A stretch of 36,965 bases of DNA. It comes from Deltaproteobacteria bacterium (GTDB taxonomy: Bacteria > Desulfobacterota > Desulfuromonadia > Geobacterales > Pseudopelobacteraceae). How positions within the stretch are numbered: position 1 is the first letter of the stretch; every line of letters starts with the position of its first letter. Positions 16,191 through 25,700 of this stretch are shown here, one piece after another. The stretch lies in contig JAFLLC010000228.1 in NCBI GenBank assembly GCA_019162745.1, positions 1 to 36,965 on the forward strand. Reading direction: 5' to 3'. A program made the position numbers and the translations under genes. Under the pieces are notes generated by a model. That model worked only from the letters and a program-made list of their open reading frames with translations. It searched no databases and had not been told where the DNA came from.

Positions 16191-17747
16191 ATGCCTCTAC
16201 CCCAAGTGAAAGTAGTTCAGTTGACCTTAACAAACCGCTGTCAATGCAATTGCCTGCATTGCGGCGTGTCGGGGCTTCGCCAAGTTGTCAGCGATGAACT
16301 CTCCCTGGAACAGATTAACGCCATTTTTCCGGAACTGAAGCATGCGGGATGCCAGATCATCGATCTGTTCGGGGGGGAACCGACACTGCGGAACGACCTC
16401 TTTGAGATCATCTCTCTCGCCAAATCTTTTGGCTTCATTGTGTCGCTGGAGACGAACGGCCTGCTGCTCGATGACACATATATTCAACGCCTAGAGAGGG
16501 CGGGGCTTGACCAGATCTATCTGAGTCTTGATGACTACCGAGCGGAACAGCATGACTTGCAGCGAGGCAAAACCGGAAGTTTTGACCGAGCCTTACGGGC
16601 ATTAGTGGCAGGTGCGAAGAGTCGCATCATCATGCATGTGTCTGTTGTGCCAAGGTCGCGCGAGTTTTTTGAAAGTGGGGACATCAACCGATATATGCAA
16701 TTTGTTCTTGACCATGGTGCCAAGCAGGTGCGGATGCTGTTGCCCCGGTTTGTCGGCGATTCGACCGGGGCGGCGGGGGGGAACCTTGGATCGGGATCTG
16801 AACGGGAACTCTTTGCCCATGTTGATCCCTGTTTTGCCGACTATCTGTATGTCCATACGCCGGGGACGCCGCTTGGGGAGAACAATGTCTGTACGGCCAA
16901 ACATGTGTTCTGCCATATCATGAGTAACGGCTGGGTTGCCCCGTGCCCCTATTTCCCCCTGGTGTTCGGCGACGCTACTCGCGAACCGCTGGTTGATGTT
17001 TTCGAACGGATCCAGTCTCACCCGCTTGTGCGGCTGGGAGGACAATTCTGTCCGATGCGGAACGAAGAGTACCTTGATGAACATATCAACAAACTGCTGA
17101 AGGATAGCCCGTTCCACCAGATCTACGTTGAAAATCAGATAGATCTTGGTGCCCCCTGTCTGCAGGGGTGTAGCGGTTGTTCTTATGGCGATATTGTGGA
17201 GGCAAGACCGGTGGCGGAGCTGTTGCGAGAGGTACATCAGCTTGATCCGGAATATTGCCAGGTTGAGTTCTTTGGTGGCGATGCGCTGCAGCATGATGAT
17301 CTTTTTGTAATTCTTGATGCGTTACCATCCAAAATTAAAGTGACGCTGTGGACATCAGGGCGCCAGGCGGAGCATTCCGAGGACTTCTGGAGGCGGTTGC
17401 GTTCCTATCGTATCAACGCCGTCAAAATCCTGCTGCCGCTGGACCTCACCGCTCATGGCGCCACCCCGGACAGCCGGTTCGTTCTGGAAAACGCCCTGCA
17501 TACCATACGAACGCTTGTCGATAACAGAATCCCCGTTTATCTTTATTTGCCAATGGTAAACCTGCAGGCTCCCCAGTCACTCGGCAAACAGCGTCTGTTA
17601 CGTTCCGGAGTCGAACGGATTTATGCCTTTGCCCGTGACGAAGAAAAACCTTTATCCAATGCGGTTGCCTGTTTTGGCCGGGAGTTGGGGAGGGTCAGGT
17701 TATTATGGGCACAACAGCAGGATCGCCTGCCCAGGGTTCCGCAATGA
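16191..17747 (+). CDS. Tandem (two-domain) radical SAM protein with SPASM/twitch-like cysteines
   Basis: A 518-residue protein. Domain 1 has CQCNCLHC (C17, C21, C24), the SAM-binding FGGEPTL motif and LETNGLLL, followed by cysteines around 240-300 (VCTAKHVFC, VAPCPYF, QFCPMRN) that look like a SPASM or twitch auxiliary-cluster region. At residues 323-330 a second CxxxCxxC motif occurs (CLQGCSGC: C323, C327, C330), followed by FFGGDAL and LWTSGRQ at the spacing expected of GGEP and TNG in a radical SAM barrel. The second barrel is about 190 residues, so probably partial or regulatory. Radical SAM/SPASM enzymes often modify ribosomal peptides (established for the family); the substrate here is unknown. 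ATGA overlap with the next gene. Confidence 0.78.
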   Translation: MPLPQVKVVQLTLTNRCQCNCLHCGVSGLRQVVSDELSLEQINAIFPELKHAGCQIIDLFGGEPTLRNDLFEIISLAKSFGFIVSLETNGLLLDDTYIQRLERAGLDQIYLSLDDYRAEQHDLQRGKTGSFDRALRALVAGAKSRIIMHVSVVPRSREFFESGDINRYMQFVLDHGAKQVRMLLPRFVGDSTGAAGGNLGSGSERELFAHVDPCFADYLYVHTPGTPLGENNVCTAKHVFCHIMSNGWVAPCPYFPLVFGDATREPLVDVFERIQSHPLVRLGGQFCPMRNEEYLDEHINKLLKDSPFHQIYVENQIDLGAPCLQGCSGCSYGDIVEARPVAELLREVHQLDPEYCQVEFFGGDALQHDDLFVILDALPSKIKVTLWTSGRQAEHSEDFWRRLRSYRINAVKILLPLDLTAHGATPDSRFVLENALHTIRTLVDNRIPVYLYLPMVNLQAPQSLGKQRLLRSGVERIYAFARDEEKPLSNAVACFGRELGRVRLLWAQQQDRLPRVPQ

Positions 17748-18856
17748 GAGTAAAGATCGAAAACCTGCACAATATGTGCGAAAACAATACCCATTCCCTC
17801 ACCAGGGTCAGGAACTATTTTCTGGTCAACGGCCACACGGTATCGGATGCTGATTCTGCCGCCGATATGGTGTTCGTTGGCGGTTGTACGGTTACGGACC
17901 TGATGCGTGTTCGTTGCGTACGGAATATTGTCAAGATGATGCGGGAGCAACCGGAGGCGCAATTCGTCGTATTTGGCTGCCTGTCTGCTTTTCCGGAAGA
18001 GTTGAGGACCATGGCTGCCTCAGAGCTGAAGCGCCTGCACATTGTCACCTATCAGGAGTGTCATGCGCTGGACCGCCTGACCGGTGCGCGGATCCCATTC
18101 CAGGCGGTCAGCGCCAACCTGTTGCACGGTCATGTTCCCTACCAGTACCGGATCGGGCCGTCGGACTCCTATGTCCTGATTGCCCAGGGGTGCGGCAATG
18201 ATTGCAGTTACTGCAATATCAAGAAGGCCAAGGGGTATGTCGCGAGCCGTTCAATAGAGGTGATTGAGGAGGAAGTCCGCGAGTTATGCCGGAACGGCGT
18301 AAATGTGATCACATTGCTGGGCGATGACTGCGGTTCTTACGGACTTGATATCGGTACTGATCTTCCTGCCTTACTGACTCGCCTGGCCTCAATTTCTCCC
18401 GCTTTGAAGTTCAAGCTGTTCACTATATTTCCTTCCCTGTATCTGCAGTATGCCAGTCAGCTTGAACCTTTTTTCGCCAGCCGCCGTATCCCGTACGTAT
18501 GTTTGCCGGTTCAGTCCGCTGCTCCGAGAATTCTCGAACTGATGAACCGCAGCTATGATCCCGACCTCCTGGCCGACGCTATTGCCACAATTCGCTTTCT
18601 CGACCCGGAAGCCTACATATATTCTCATTTCATATACAATTTTCCAACCGAAACACGTGAGGAGTTGGAACTGAGCGTCGCTTTTTCCAGATACTTTGAT
18701 CACTGCGTGTTTATCGCCTATGGCGAAAACAGTGCCACGCGCGCGGCTGGGATAACTCCCAAGGTGAGTCGGCAGGAATGTGACGCCAGAACCGTTTATC
18801 TGAAAGAGCTGATACGGCAGAAGCGCCTGACAGCGTTTTTGGTGCCGCAAACATGA
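17744..18856 (+). CDS. Methylthiotransferase-like radical SAM protein without TRAM domain, paralogue 2
   Basis: The 370-residue paralogue of the gene at 14984. ATG 17744 is preferred over 17705 because it overlaps the preceding stop (ATGA) and has AGGG upstream. UPF0004-type cysteines are MCENN, GGCTVT and FGCLS; the radical SAM motif CGNDCSYC gives C150, C154 and C157. The DDCGSYGLDIGTD signature and the LIAQGC and YCNIKKAKGYV stretches are shared with paralogue 1 (LIAQGC, YCNIKRAKGSV). TRAM is again absent. NTC is replaced by GGC at the second N-terminal cysteine, a departure from the usual N-T-C. The two paralogues probably descend from one duplication and may act on different positions of one substrate or as a pair. 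Confidence 0.75.
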   Translation: MRVKIENLHNMCENNTHSLTRVRNYFLVNGHTVSDADSAADMVFVGGCTVTDLMRVRCVRNIVKMMREQPEAQFVVFGCLSAFPEELRTMAASELKRLHIVTYQECHALDRLTGARIPFQAVSANLLHGHVPYQYRIGPSDSYVLIAQGCGNDCSYCNIKKAKGYVASRSIEVIEEEVRELCRNGVNVITLLGDDCGSYGLDIGTDLPALLTRLASISPALKFKLFTIFPSLYLQYASQLEPFFASRRIPYVCLPVQSAAPRILELMNRSYDPDLLADAIATIRFLDPEAYIYSHFIYNFPTETREELELSVAFSRYFDHCVFIAYGENSATRAAGITPKVSRQECDARTVYLKELIRQKRLTAFLVPQT

Positions 18857-19776
18857 TGTCGCGCGAGAGCCAAGGTAACGGTATTGATCTGTCAAGATAT
18901 GCGGTTATACCGGTCTGGTATAGCTGCAACAATGATTGCAGTATCTGTATGCTGGCCAACGTAAAGCATAAACTTGGTACAGTGAAACCGGAGGCGTTCC
19001 GGTCATTGGTGCGCGGACTCGTTAAAGATGGCCGCTATGACGGCCTGATCCTTTCCGGTGCCGAGATCACAACTTTTGAGTATCTTGAACGGTATGTCAA
19101 AGAAGCTTCTTCTTACGGCCGGTTTAATAAAATTCAGCTCCAGACTAACGGTCGGCGGCTGGCGGATCGTGACTACGTGCACCGCCTTGTCGATGCCGGT
19201 GTTAACGAGTTTTTTGTCAGTGTCCACGGTCTTGAGCCGGTTCATGACGCTATTACCCGCGTACCGGGCTCATTTCGGGAGACCATGGCCGGGATCGTGA
19301 ATCTGAGCAAATTTCCGGTAAACATAATCACGAATACAGTCCTGACTCGCTGCAATTACCATGGAATTGTGCCGCTGCTGCGCCTGCTCTGCGACGGTCC
19401 GATATGCGAACTGCATATGTGGAACTATTTCCCCATGGAGCGGAGCGATACGCAGGATATGATAGTAAGCATGCACGATGTTATGGCGCTGTTTCCCGAT
19501 GTTGTGAAAATATTGCTTGCCACCGGTAAACAGCTGGCTCTGAAAGGTTTTCCAGAGTGCATTTCCCCCGGTGCCCCCTGCTTTGTTGATAGTCGATTTC
19601 CGCTCAATCTGATTCAGGATGACTTCTGGTCAGAATTTGGCAAAAACGGTTTTGCAACATGTTGTTTTCGGGAAATATGTACCTCTAAAAGGTGTTGGGC
19701 CTTATCCCGCGCCTATATTGAAAAATACGGAGATGAACACCTGATTCTGACACCTCGCACAGGAGGACAGCAATGA
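18853..19776 (+). CDS. Radical SAM protein with C-terminal cysteine cluster
   Basis: A 307-residue radical SAM enzyme: CNNDCSIC at residues 25-32 (C25, C29, C32), then LILSGAEITT in the GGE position and LQTNGRRL in the usual later strand. The GGE motif is degenerate (SGAE). A C-terminal group of cysteines (PECISPGAPC, then ATCCFREICTSKRC) could bind one auxiliary Fe-S cluster, as in SPASM/twitch proteins, but the spacing is not canonical. The start ATGATG (18853 or 18856) overlaps the preceding stop, and its own stop overlaps the following ATG by 4 bp, so it is made with its neighbours. The substrate cannot be told from sequence. Confidence 0.78.
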   Translation: MMSRESQGNGIDLSRYAVIPVWYSCNNDCSICMLANVKHKLGTVKPEAFRSLVRGLVKDGRYDGLILSGAEITTFEYLERYVKEASSYGRFNKIQLQTNGRRLADRDYVHRLVDAGVNEFFVSVHGLEPVHDAITRVPGSFRETMAGIVNLSKFPVNIITNTVLTRCNYHGIVPLLRLLCDGPICELHMWNYFPMERSDTQDMIVSMHDVMALFPDVVKILLATGKQLALKGFPECISPGAPCFVDSRFPLNLIQDDFWSEFGKNGFATCCFREICTSKRCWALSRAYIEKYGDEHLILTPRTGGQQ

Positions 19777-20642
19777 CCGGAACACCTTTTGCGCTCGAAT
19801 ACGCTTCAAATAACGAGCGGCTGATGAACTATTGTCTGGCCGAGTACCCACCCGTGGCCCCCACCGCCGGGATGCTCAGATCGTCGAACCTGCTATTCCA
19901 AACGTTTGTCGATACTGTTGATAGTGAAAAACAGTTCAAGCTTGTGGAACTGATCAGAGCAGCATTTGGTGAATCCAATGCCGTTTGGGGGGTCAAATGG
20001 GATGGAAACGAAATACGTTGGGAATATTATTTTTACGATTACCGCCGCCGCATGCGCGAGAGATCAATTTCCCTGTTCATCGATGCTATCTCAACTCTGG
20101 CTGTCTGCCCCGTAGCAATCAACGAAAATCTGCACTACTTCATGTTTTCCATCGATATTGACCAACAACTCCTGAATTCAGGGCAATTGAATGAGATCCA
20201 TATGTATATGGGCAACGTATTAAGCAGGTACGGGTCAGGGATCTGCTATTCGTTGACAGCGAGTGGGAAACGTTTGGAAAATTTCTATTTCTTCCTTGAT
20301 GCCCATAAGAATATCGAGGCTATCATCGTCAAAATCTGCCACTCAGCAGTTGTAGACGTAGATAGACAAAATGTTGGCATCATTTTGTGGCCTGAATTGG
20401 CAAACTGCCGCATCATCTGTATTGCAAACAAACAGCAAAACGATTGCATCTACTTCTCAGGCATTACGATCCACCAGCTGCTGTTCTTTCTTCGTCGGCT
20501 AAACTATCCGGCTGACGTCATCTCGTACATCGACGCCAACAAGGCACAGCTGGATTATATGCTCTATGATGTCGGCTTTGATTATCGAATGGAGGGGGGC
20601 GAATTGCTGATCGTCAAGAGTGGCTATTATGGCATTTTCTGA
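19773..20642 (+). CDS. Unrecognised protein, possibly ABBA-type prenyltransferase-like fold
   Basis: 289 residues with a strong ribosome site (AGGAGG, 19761-19766) and a 4-bp overlap with the previous stop. No signal peptide, transmembrane segment or metal motif. The chain has repeated 'G-x-x-(W/S)-x-(D/S)-G-x-x-(hydrophobic)-x-x-x-(Y/F)-F' beta-hairpin units: VWGVKWDGNEIRWEYYF, ICYSLTASGKRLENFYFF and a last YDVGFDYRMEGGELLIV unit. By eye the final 50 residues (LRRLNYPADVISYI...) align with the end of the large protein at 22697 (CRHYNIPAHQAESYF...). The order of units recalls cyanobactin PatF/LynF-type aromatic prenyltransferases as I remember them. This is a weak, unverified resemblance; I would otherwise call it hypothetical. 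Confidence 0.5.
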   Translation: MTGTPFALEYASNNERLMNYCLAEYPPVAPTAGMLRSSNLLFQTFVDTVDSEKQFKLVELIRAAFGESNAVWGVKWDGNEIRWEYYFYDYRRRMRERSISLFIDAISTLAVCPVAINENLHYFMFSIDIDQQLLNSGQLNEIHMYMGNVLSRYGSGICYSLTASGKRLENFYFFLDAHKNIEAIIVKICHSAVVDVDRQNVGIILWPELANCRIICIANKQQNDCIYFSGITIHQLLFFLRRLNYPADVISYIDANKAQLDYMLYDVGFDYRMEGGELLIVKSGYYGIF

Positions 20643-21678
20643 TCCGGAAGCGGGTGAACTGCAATTCGACTATCTGCTGGTAGACGCCTTCATCGTCGAC
20701 CTGGTGTCTGCGCGGGCGCTGTCGTCGGCCCTTGAAATGGGCGTAGTCGATCTGTTTCTTGACCATGGCCGGTTGACTGTCGCAGAGTTGCAACAGAGGG
20801 TCACTTTTGAACCGAGCTGCATAAAATTGTTCCTGGATCTGCTTATCCATGCCGGGGTGATTGCCGGAGATAATGAGGGGTACGTTCTGACCCCCCGTTT
20901 TATGAAGGTGCTGCCTTACCGGGATCTGCTGGTCGCCAAACTCGATTTTGCCCATTTTGCGGCCCATGATTTTATTGACTCATTTTCGTTCATGATTTCC
21001 GATGTCCGTGCGTTCAGAAAGCGCGCCGGGATGTTCCGCTTGTTCAATTACGGCAACAGTACGGTGCAAACGCCCGAAAACCACCAGCGCACCATGAAGT
21101 GGATGCGGATAACAACGGTGCTGACCAAGTATGAGGCACAGGCATGCTTCTCTAAACATAGCTTTTCAGGCTATCGCCATATGCTTGACATCGGCGGGAA
21201 CAGCGGTGAATTCGCCCTCCAGGCTTGCAGAAACTACCCTGAATTACGGGTGACTGTCTTTGACCTGCCGGTGGTTTGTGATATCGGGCAACAACACCTC
21301 GCCAAAGAGCCGGAATCGGGCAGAATAACTTTTACCCGTGGCAATGCATTGGTCGAAGTGTTGCCGGCAGGTTTCGATCTCGTTACGTTCAAGTCTGTGC
21401 TGCATGATTGGCCGGAACGGGAGGCCCTCATGTTTCTCGACAAGGCGTGCCGTGCCCTGCAAAAGGGAGGAACAATTCTGGTCTTTGAACGGGGAGCGTT
21501 TGAGACCGGTGCGTCAGGGCTTCCATATTCGCTCATCCCGATGGTGCTTTTTTCCCACACGTTCCGCACTCCGGAATGGTACTGCGATTACCTTGCGGCG
21601 CACGGCTTCGTCTCGATTTCAGTGCAGTGGGTTCGTCTGGACGTGCCTTTTATGCTCGTAACGGCAGTAAAAGAGTAA
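20629..21678 (+). CDS. SAM-dependent O-methyltransferase (COMT/AcsN-like)
   Basis: A 349-residue class I methyltransferase of the Methyltransf_2 type. Residues 1-110 form the helical dimerisation/winged-helix part (ALSSALEMGVVDLFLDHGRLTVAELQQRV is typical). The SAM-binding glycine loop LDIGGNSGEF is at 186-195, an acidic end-of-strand VFDLP follows, and HDWPE (259-263) holds the His that acts as general base in family members. These enzymes methylate hydroxyl groups on aromatic or polyketide-like substrates. Two starts are possible, GTG 20620 and ATG 20629; AAGAG at 20616-20620 favours ATG 20629. Either way the start lies inside the preceding gene, giving a 14-bp overlap. It may methylate a hydroxyl introduced by another enzyme of this operon. 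Confidence 0.8.
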   Translation: MAFSDPEAGELQFDYLLVDAFIVDLVSARALSSALEMGVVDLFLDHGRLTVAELQQRVTFEPSCIKLFLDLLIHAGVIAGDNEGYVLTPRFMKVLPYRDLLVAKLDFAHFAAHDFIDSFSFMISDVRAFRKRAGMFRLFNYGNSTVQTPENHQRTMKWMRITTVLTKYEAQACFSKHSFSGYRHMLDIGGNSGEFALQACRNYPELRVTVFDLPVVCDIGQQHLAKEPESGRITFTRGNALVEVLPAGFDLVTFKSVLHDWPEREALMFLDKACRALQKGGTILVFERGAFETGASGLPYSLIPMVLFSHTFRTPEWYCDYLAAHGFVSISVQWVRLDVPFMLVTAVKE

Positions 21679-21702
21679 TGCTCCGGCTGGAGTTGTGAAC
21701 AA

Positions 21703-22704
21703 ATGCATATAGACCCTCGGTCTGATCGCCCTCCCATATCCCGTTTGACCCTTCAGGTCACTGATGCCTGCAACCTGCGGTGTGTCTACTGTTTCAGCGG
21801 GGAAAAGGGGTGTGCCGATACATTCGTTTCGGAAGAGGATTTTGGTTACTTCCTCGGCTTCTGCCTGAGAAACGGTATGCGTGGCATCCGTCTTACCGGC
21901 GGTGAAACCATGTTGCATCCGCATCTGCACCGGTTTGTCCACCTTGCGGTCCAGGTGGGTATGCCGGTGCATATTTTCTCAAACTTCACCCTGAAGGACT
22001 GTCTCAACGCGTTTGACGTTCCGGGAAAAGCCTTAAGTTTTCTCGTCAATGTGAATGACAGAGATACTTATGACAGCAGTGCCTGGGATAATCTGACCAA
22101 AAACCTGGAACTGGCTGCGAGCTGCGGTTATTCGACTGTTCTCGGCTACACTGTCCATGAGGTCCCGTTTAAAATACCGCATATTATGCAATTGGCCGCA
22201 GAGTACTGCGTACAAAAAATCCGGATCTCACCAGCCAAGCCGACTATCGGCGCAGGCAAAAACCGGTGGCTGAAATCTGACGAAATGCGGGCATTTGCCG
22301 AGTCAGCCATGCAATTGTCGCAGGAATTAAAATCGGTCGGCAGGCTGCTCGTACTGGATTGTCCCATTCCGTTTTGCCAGATTCCTCAAGAGCATATCCA
22401 CTTTTTTACCAAGGAGCTGAAGCTGACCGGTAAATGTGATTTTGGCACCTCGGTTAATGTGAACCTTGAGGTAGGCCACTGCTACGTCACCAACTCACTG
22501 CTTGCGAAACGGCCGCTCAGCAGTTTTCGCAACGCATTTGAGATGCTTGATTATAAACTGGGATTAGTGCGGGAACTGGATCTTCTCTACCCGCCGTTAT
22601 CCACATGCGTGGGGTGCCGCTTCTTGGCACAGGGGGTATGCGATGGTGGCTGTTATGGTACGCGCCATCAGGCCATCGTTGGGCGGGAGGTTTCTCATGA
22701 TTGA
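21703..22704 (+). CDS. Radical SAM/SPASM-domain protein
   Basis: 333 residues with a textbook radical SAM start: CNLRCVYC (C23, C27, C30), IRLTGGETMLHPHL and FSNFTL. The C-terminal part carries SPASM-like cysteines (KCDFG, VGHCYV, STCVGCRFLAQGVCDGGCYGTRH), including the CxxC...C...C pattern that holds auxiliary [4Fe-4S] clusters. SPASM proteins are mostly peptide-maturing or other protein-modifying enzymes (PqqE, AlbA and anSME are family examples). The ribosome site GGAG at 21689-21692 is 10 nt from the ATG. The stop overlaps the next gene by 8 bp. A methionine at 22643 inside its 3' end also opens a frame but is not the likely start of the next gene. Confidence 0.82.
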   Translation: MHIDPRSDRPPISRLTLQVTDACNLRCVYCFSGEKGCADTFVSEEDFGYFLGFCLRNGMRGIRLTGGETMLHPHLHRFVHLAVQVGMPVHIFSNFTLKDCLNAFDVPGKALSFLVNVNDRDTYDSSAWDNLTKNLELAASCGYSTVLGYTVHEVPFKIPHIMQLAAEYCVQKIRISPAKPTIGAGKNRWLKSDEMRAFAESAMQLSQELKSVGRLLVLDCPIPFCQIPQEHIHFFTKELKLTGKCDFGTSVNVNLEVGHCYVTNSLLAKRPLSSFRNAFEMLDYKLGLVRELDLLYPPLSTCVGCRFLAQGVCDGGCYGTRHQAIVGREVSHD

Positions 22705-25700
22705 TATGGACTCCAGCGGCCCGGCCATGCACGGGAAAGCCCCATCCTTACTTGATCTTGGGATGCGGCTGCATGTGCCGTACAACAATGATTTTGGTCT
22801 GATCAATAAGCTCATCCCATATGCGCCATATATCAGATCAATTTATCTCCCTTGCAACCATAACGTGCTCGGATCAGGCCGAAACGAGGGTAGGGCCACC
22901 AACAGGAACTGGGATAGCTATGATGCCGAGGTGAAGGATATCGCGAAAATAGTCGCTCCCCACGGTATCAAGGTGAATATGCTCCTGAACTCCTTGCATG
23001 TTTCAGCTGACATTCTCAATAATTTTCATAGCTCTGCACTGTATCGCTATCTTAAAGAGTACGAATTCAGCGATGTTGAATGGTTGACAGTGGCGAACAT
23101 ACAGTTGGCGATGCTTTTGCGGCGGCATTTCCCACGTTTTAAGCTGGATGTCTCGGTGCTTGCCCTGATTGATTCGGTCAAAAGAGCCCAGTACTGGTAC
23201 GATCTGGTCTGCCCGGATCTCTTCTGTCTTGATCTTGATCGAAGCAAAGATCTGCATTTGATCGAAAATATCACCTTGCGTACCGGAGTGCCGGTAAAGG
23301 TGTTGGTTATGGACTTTTGCCTGCCGGACTGTCCCTACAAGCCGTGGCATTATATTCACAATGCCCTGAAAGAAGAGAATCCCTTCAGCTGCTGGCAGCT
23401 TAGGGCTGACAAGCCCTGGTACTATTACAAGGGGAGGAGCATCCCTCCTTATTATCTGGGCCGCTACGCCGGGTTGATTCATGATATTAAAATTGTCGAG
23501 CGCAATTCGGATAGCGAAACAATACTCCGGAACGTTCTCCATTACGCTAAACAGAGTGATTCTCGATATATGCTCCCTGATGGAGGCATTGTACAAGCGG
23601 GAGTTATGCCTCCTGCCATATCGCCAAGTGTCGATAAACTGTATTACAATCTCAATTCAAAGCATCCGCTGTTTAAGCCGCTCCCTGACAATGTCTTCGA
23701 ACGGACCCTCGGCTGCGACCTGAACTGTGGGAACTGCACCTTTTGTTATGACGTCTGGAAAGTTGAATGGCAGGTCCGGGAAAACTATGAACTTCTCGCC
23801 GGATATGTGCGGGAAATGTTTCCTGATCCGGCCTCGCAGCGTTATTATCTTGGCCTGCTTGATAACCTTCACGGCCAGCGTCATAATGTTGCATTTATTG
23901 CTGCAATCAGGGCGATGGAGGAGTACGTGGAAGAACCGTTCCGAACGGTGCTCGACTACTTCCTGGGGCTCGCATTAATTGAACTGAAAAATCCTTTGGC
24001 TGATGTCTATATCAAGCGCCTGAATGTTCCAGAACTGTGTGAACATCTGCGTCAGATGCAGGTCGTTTGCCGTGGTCAAGAGGTCATCACTTATACCGAC
24101 TTTGATCCATACGATAAGAATTCATTTGTCTATCTGCGGCAGTTGGCATTGGATGCGAGCTCAGACAGTTCCGCTCGCTATAACCTGATAGAATCATATT
24201 TAAGGATGCGGGAGGAGAATACTGCTCAAGAACTGCTGGAATCAGTTGAACTGGATGAAGAGCTGCTCAAGAGGTTCTGTCTGGCCGCCTTTGATTCCAG
24301 TTGCTATGATATCGTAATCCTGCTGACTGAGCATCTTGAAAACGTTGCCGGTTTATCTGCCCCGTTATGTGCCAGATTCTCTGTTGTCAGGCAGTTTTCG
24401 AGGTTGGTGAAGGGGATGGCCCAAGAGGAGGGCGCTCCCCGTGTTTTTGGGACATCCAGCAGCTATAGTCAGAAAGAAAACTTTGCCCATCTCTTTCTGA
24501 ACAGTATGTGCAATGGTATCAGGCCAAACCGACACGAATTGGAAGTGCTGGCGGTATATTGCGTAACCCTGCAAACAGAGAAATCCAGAGCGTTTGCCAA
24601 GATGATCTATGATTTCTATTTGACGCTTTTCCCGGATCAGCTGAAGATCTTAACTAAATTCCAGGAGCTCTTGTTCGATATGAACAAGAGAACAGAGGCT
24701 GATGAGGTCAGCAAGTTGATTGATCGGCTGAACCTGAAAAACAGGGGCGAATTGAACCAGTTATCTGACGTGAAATTATCTTTGAACGGGCAAACATATA
24801 TGACAAATACTCCGGCAGCGCAACAGGAACAGTTTTTATTTGTAGATGCGCCACCGCTGGTGCGGAAAAAGGAAACGGATAGATTCAGAGGACATCCGGT
24901 CAGTAAGCGGATGCTTGAACTGATCGATACTCTCGGCGGCTGCTACCGTGTCGAACGCTCTTTCAAATTCACACGTAACCATCTCCTCTGTAACCGCTTT
25001 ATCGTGACGGTTCCCCTGCGGGAAGGCACTGTCTGCCATAACCAGGCCGTCTCAATAATTTGCAGGGAACTGGCTATGCCAGAGTCCTACTGTAATTATT
25101 TTGTCCAACAAATTTTGACCGCAAAAAAGGTTCATTTCGGCTTTGAGGAAAATGGTAAAGATTGTGTTCTGAAGGTTTATCTGGAATTTCCTTATGACCA
25201 CTCACAGCAGCTGCAGGCAGTGTCACTCTCCGATCCGTGGCTGTTGTTGCTGGGGTTTAAGTGGGATCCGTATGCACCCGGAGTCAGACGTGTCATTAGT
25301 CGTTACTCTGGACTTCCTTCATACACTCCGCAGCAAGTCCATGCCCTGGTTACAGAGCGATTTCCGCATACACAGGGCGGTATCATTTTGCCATTGGTTA
25401 CGTCTATTCTCAAGATGTATGACAATAGCGCACCGAACATGCCGATGTGGTATCTTGATGTCACTGAAGAGGGAACGCCAAGACAGTCCTTTGATGTCAA
25501 AACATATCGAGCAAGGTTGCAAATCTCACATGTTTTGCCGATGTTGCGGGATTTATGCCGACATTACAATATCCCAGCCCATCAGGCTGAAAGCTATTTT
25601 AATACCATAAAAGGGCACAAATTCGGCCATCTGTCGTGTGGCATTGGCAGAGATGGCGAAGAATATATTGCCATTTATCATGAAGTTTTTGGTCAGAGCA

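Noticed and set aside
22643-22696. Earlier start for the U32-fusion protein
   Set aside because: It would overlap the SPASM gene by 62 bp; ATG 22697 has a GGGAGG site and only an 8-bp overlap.
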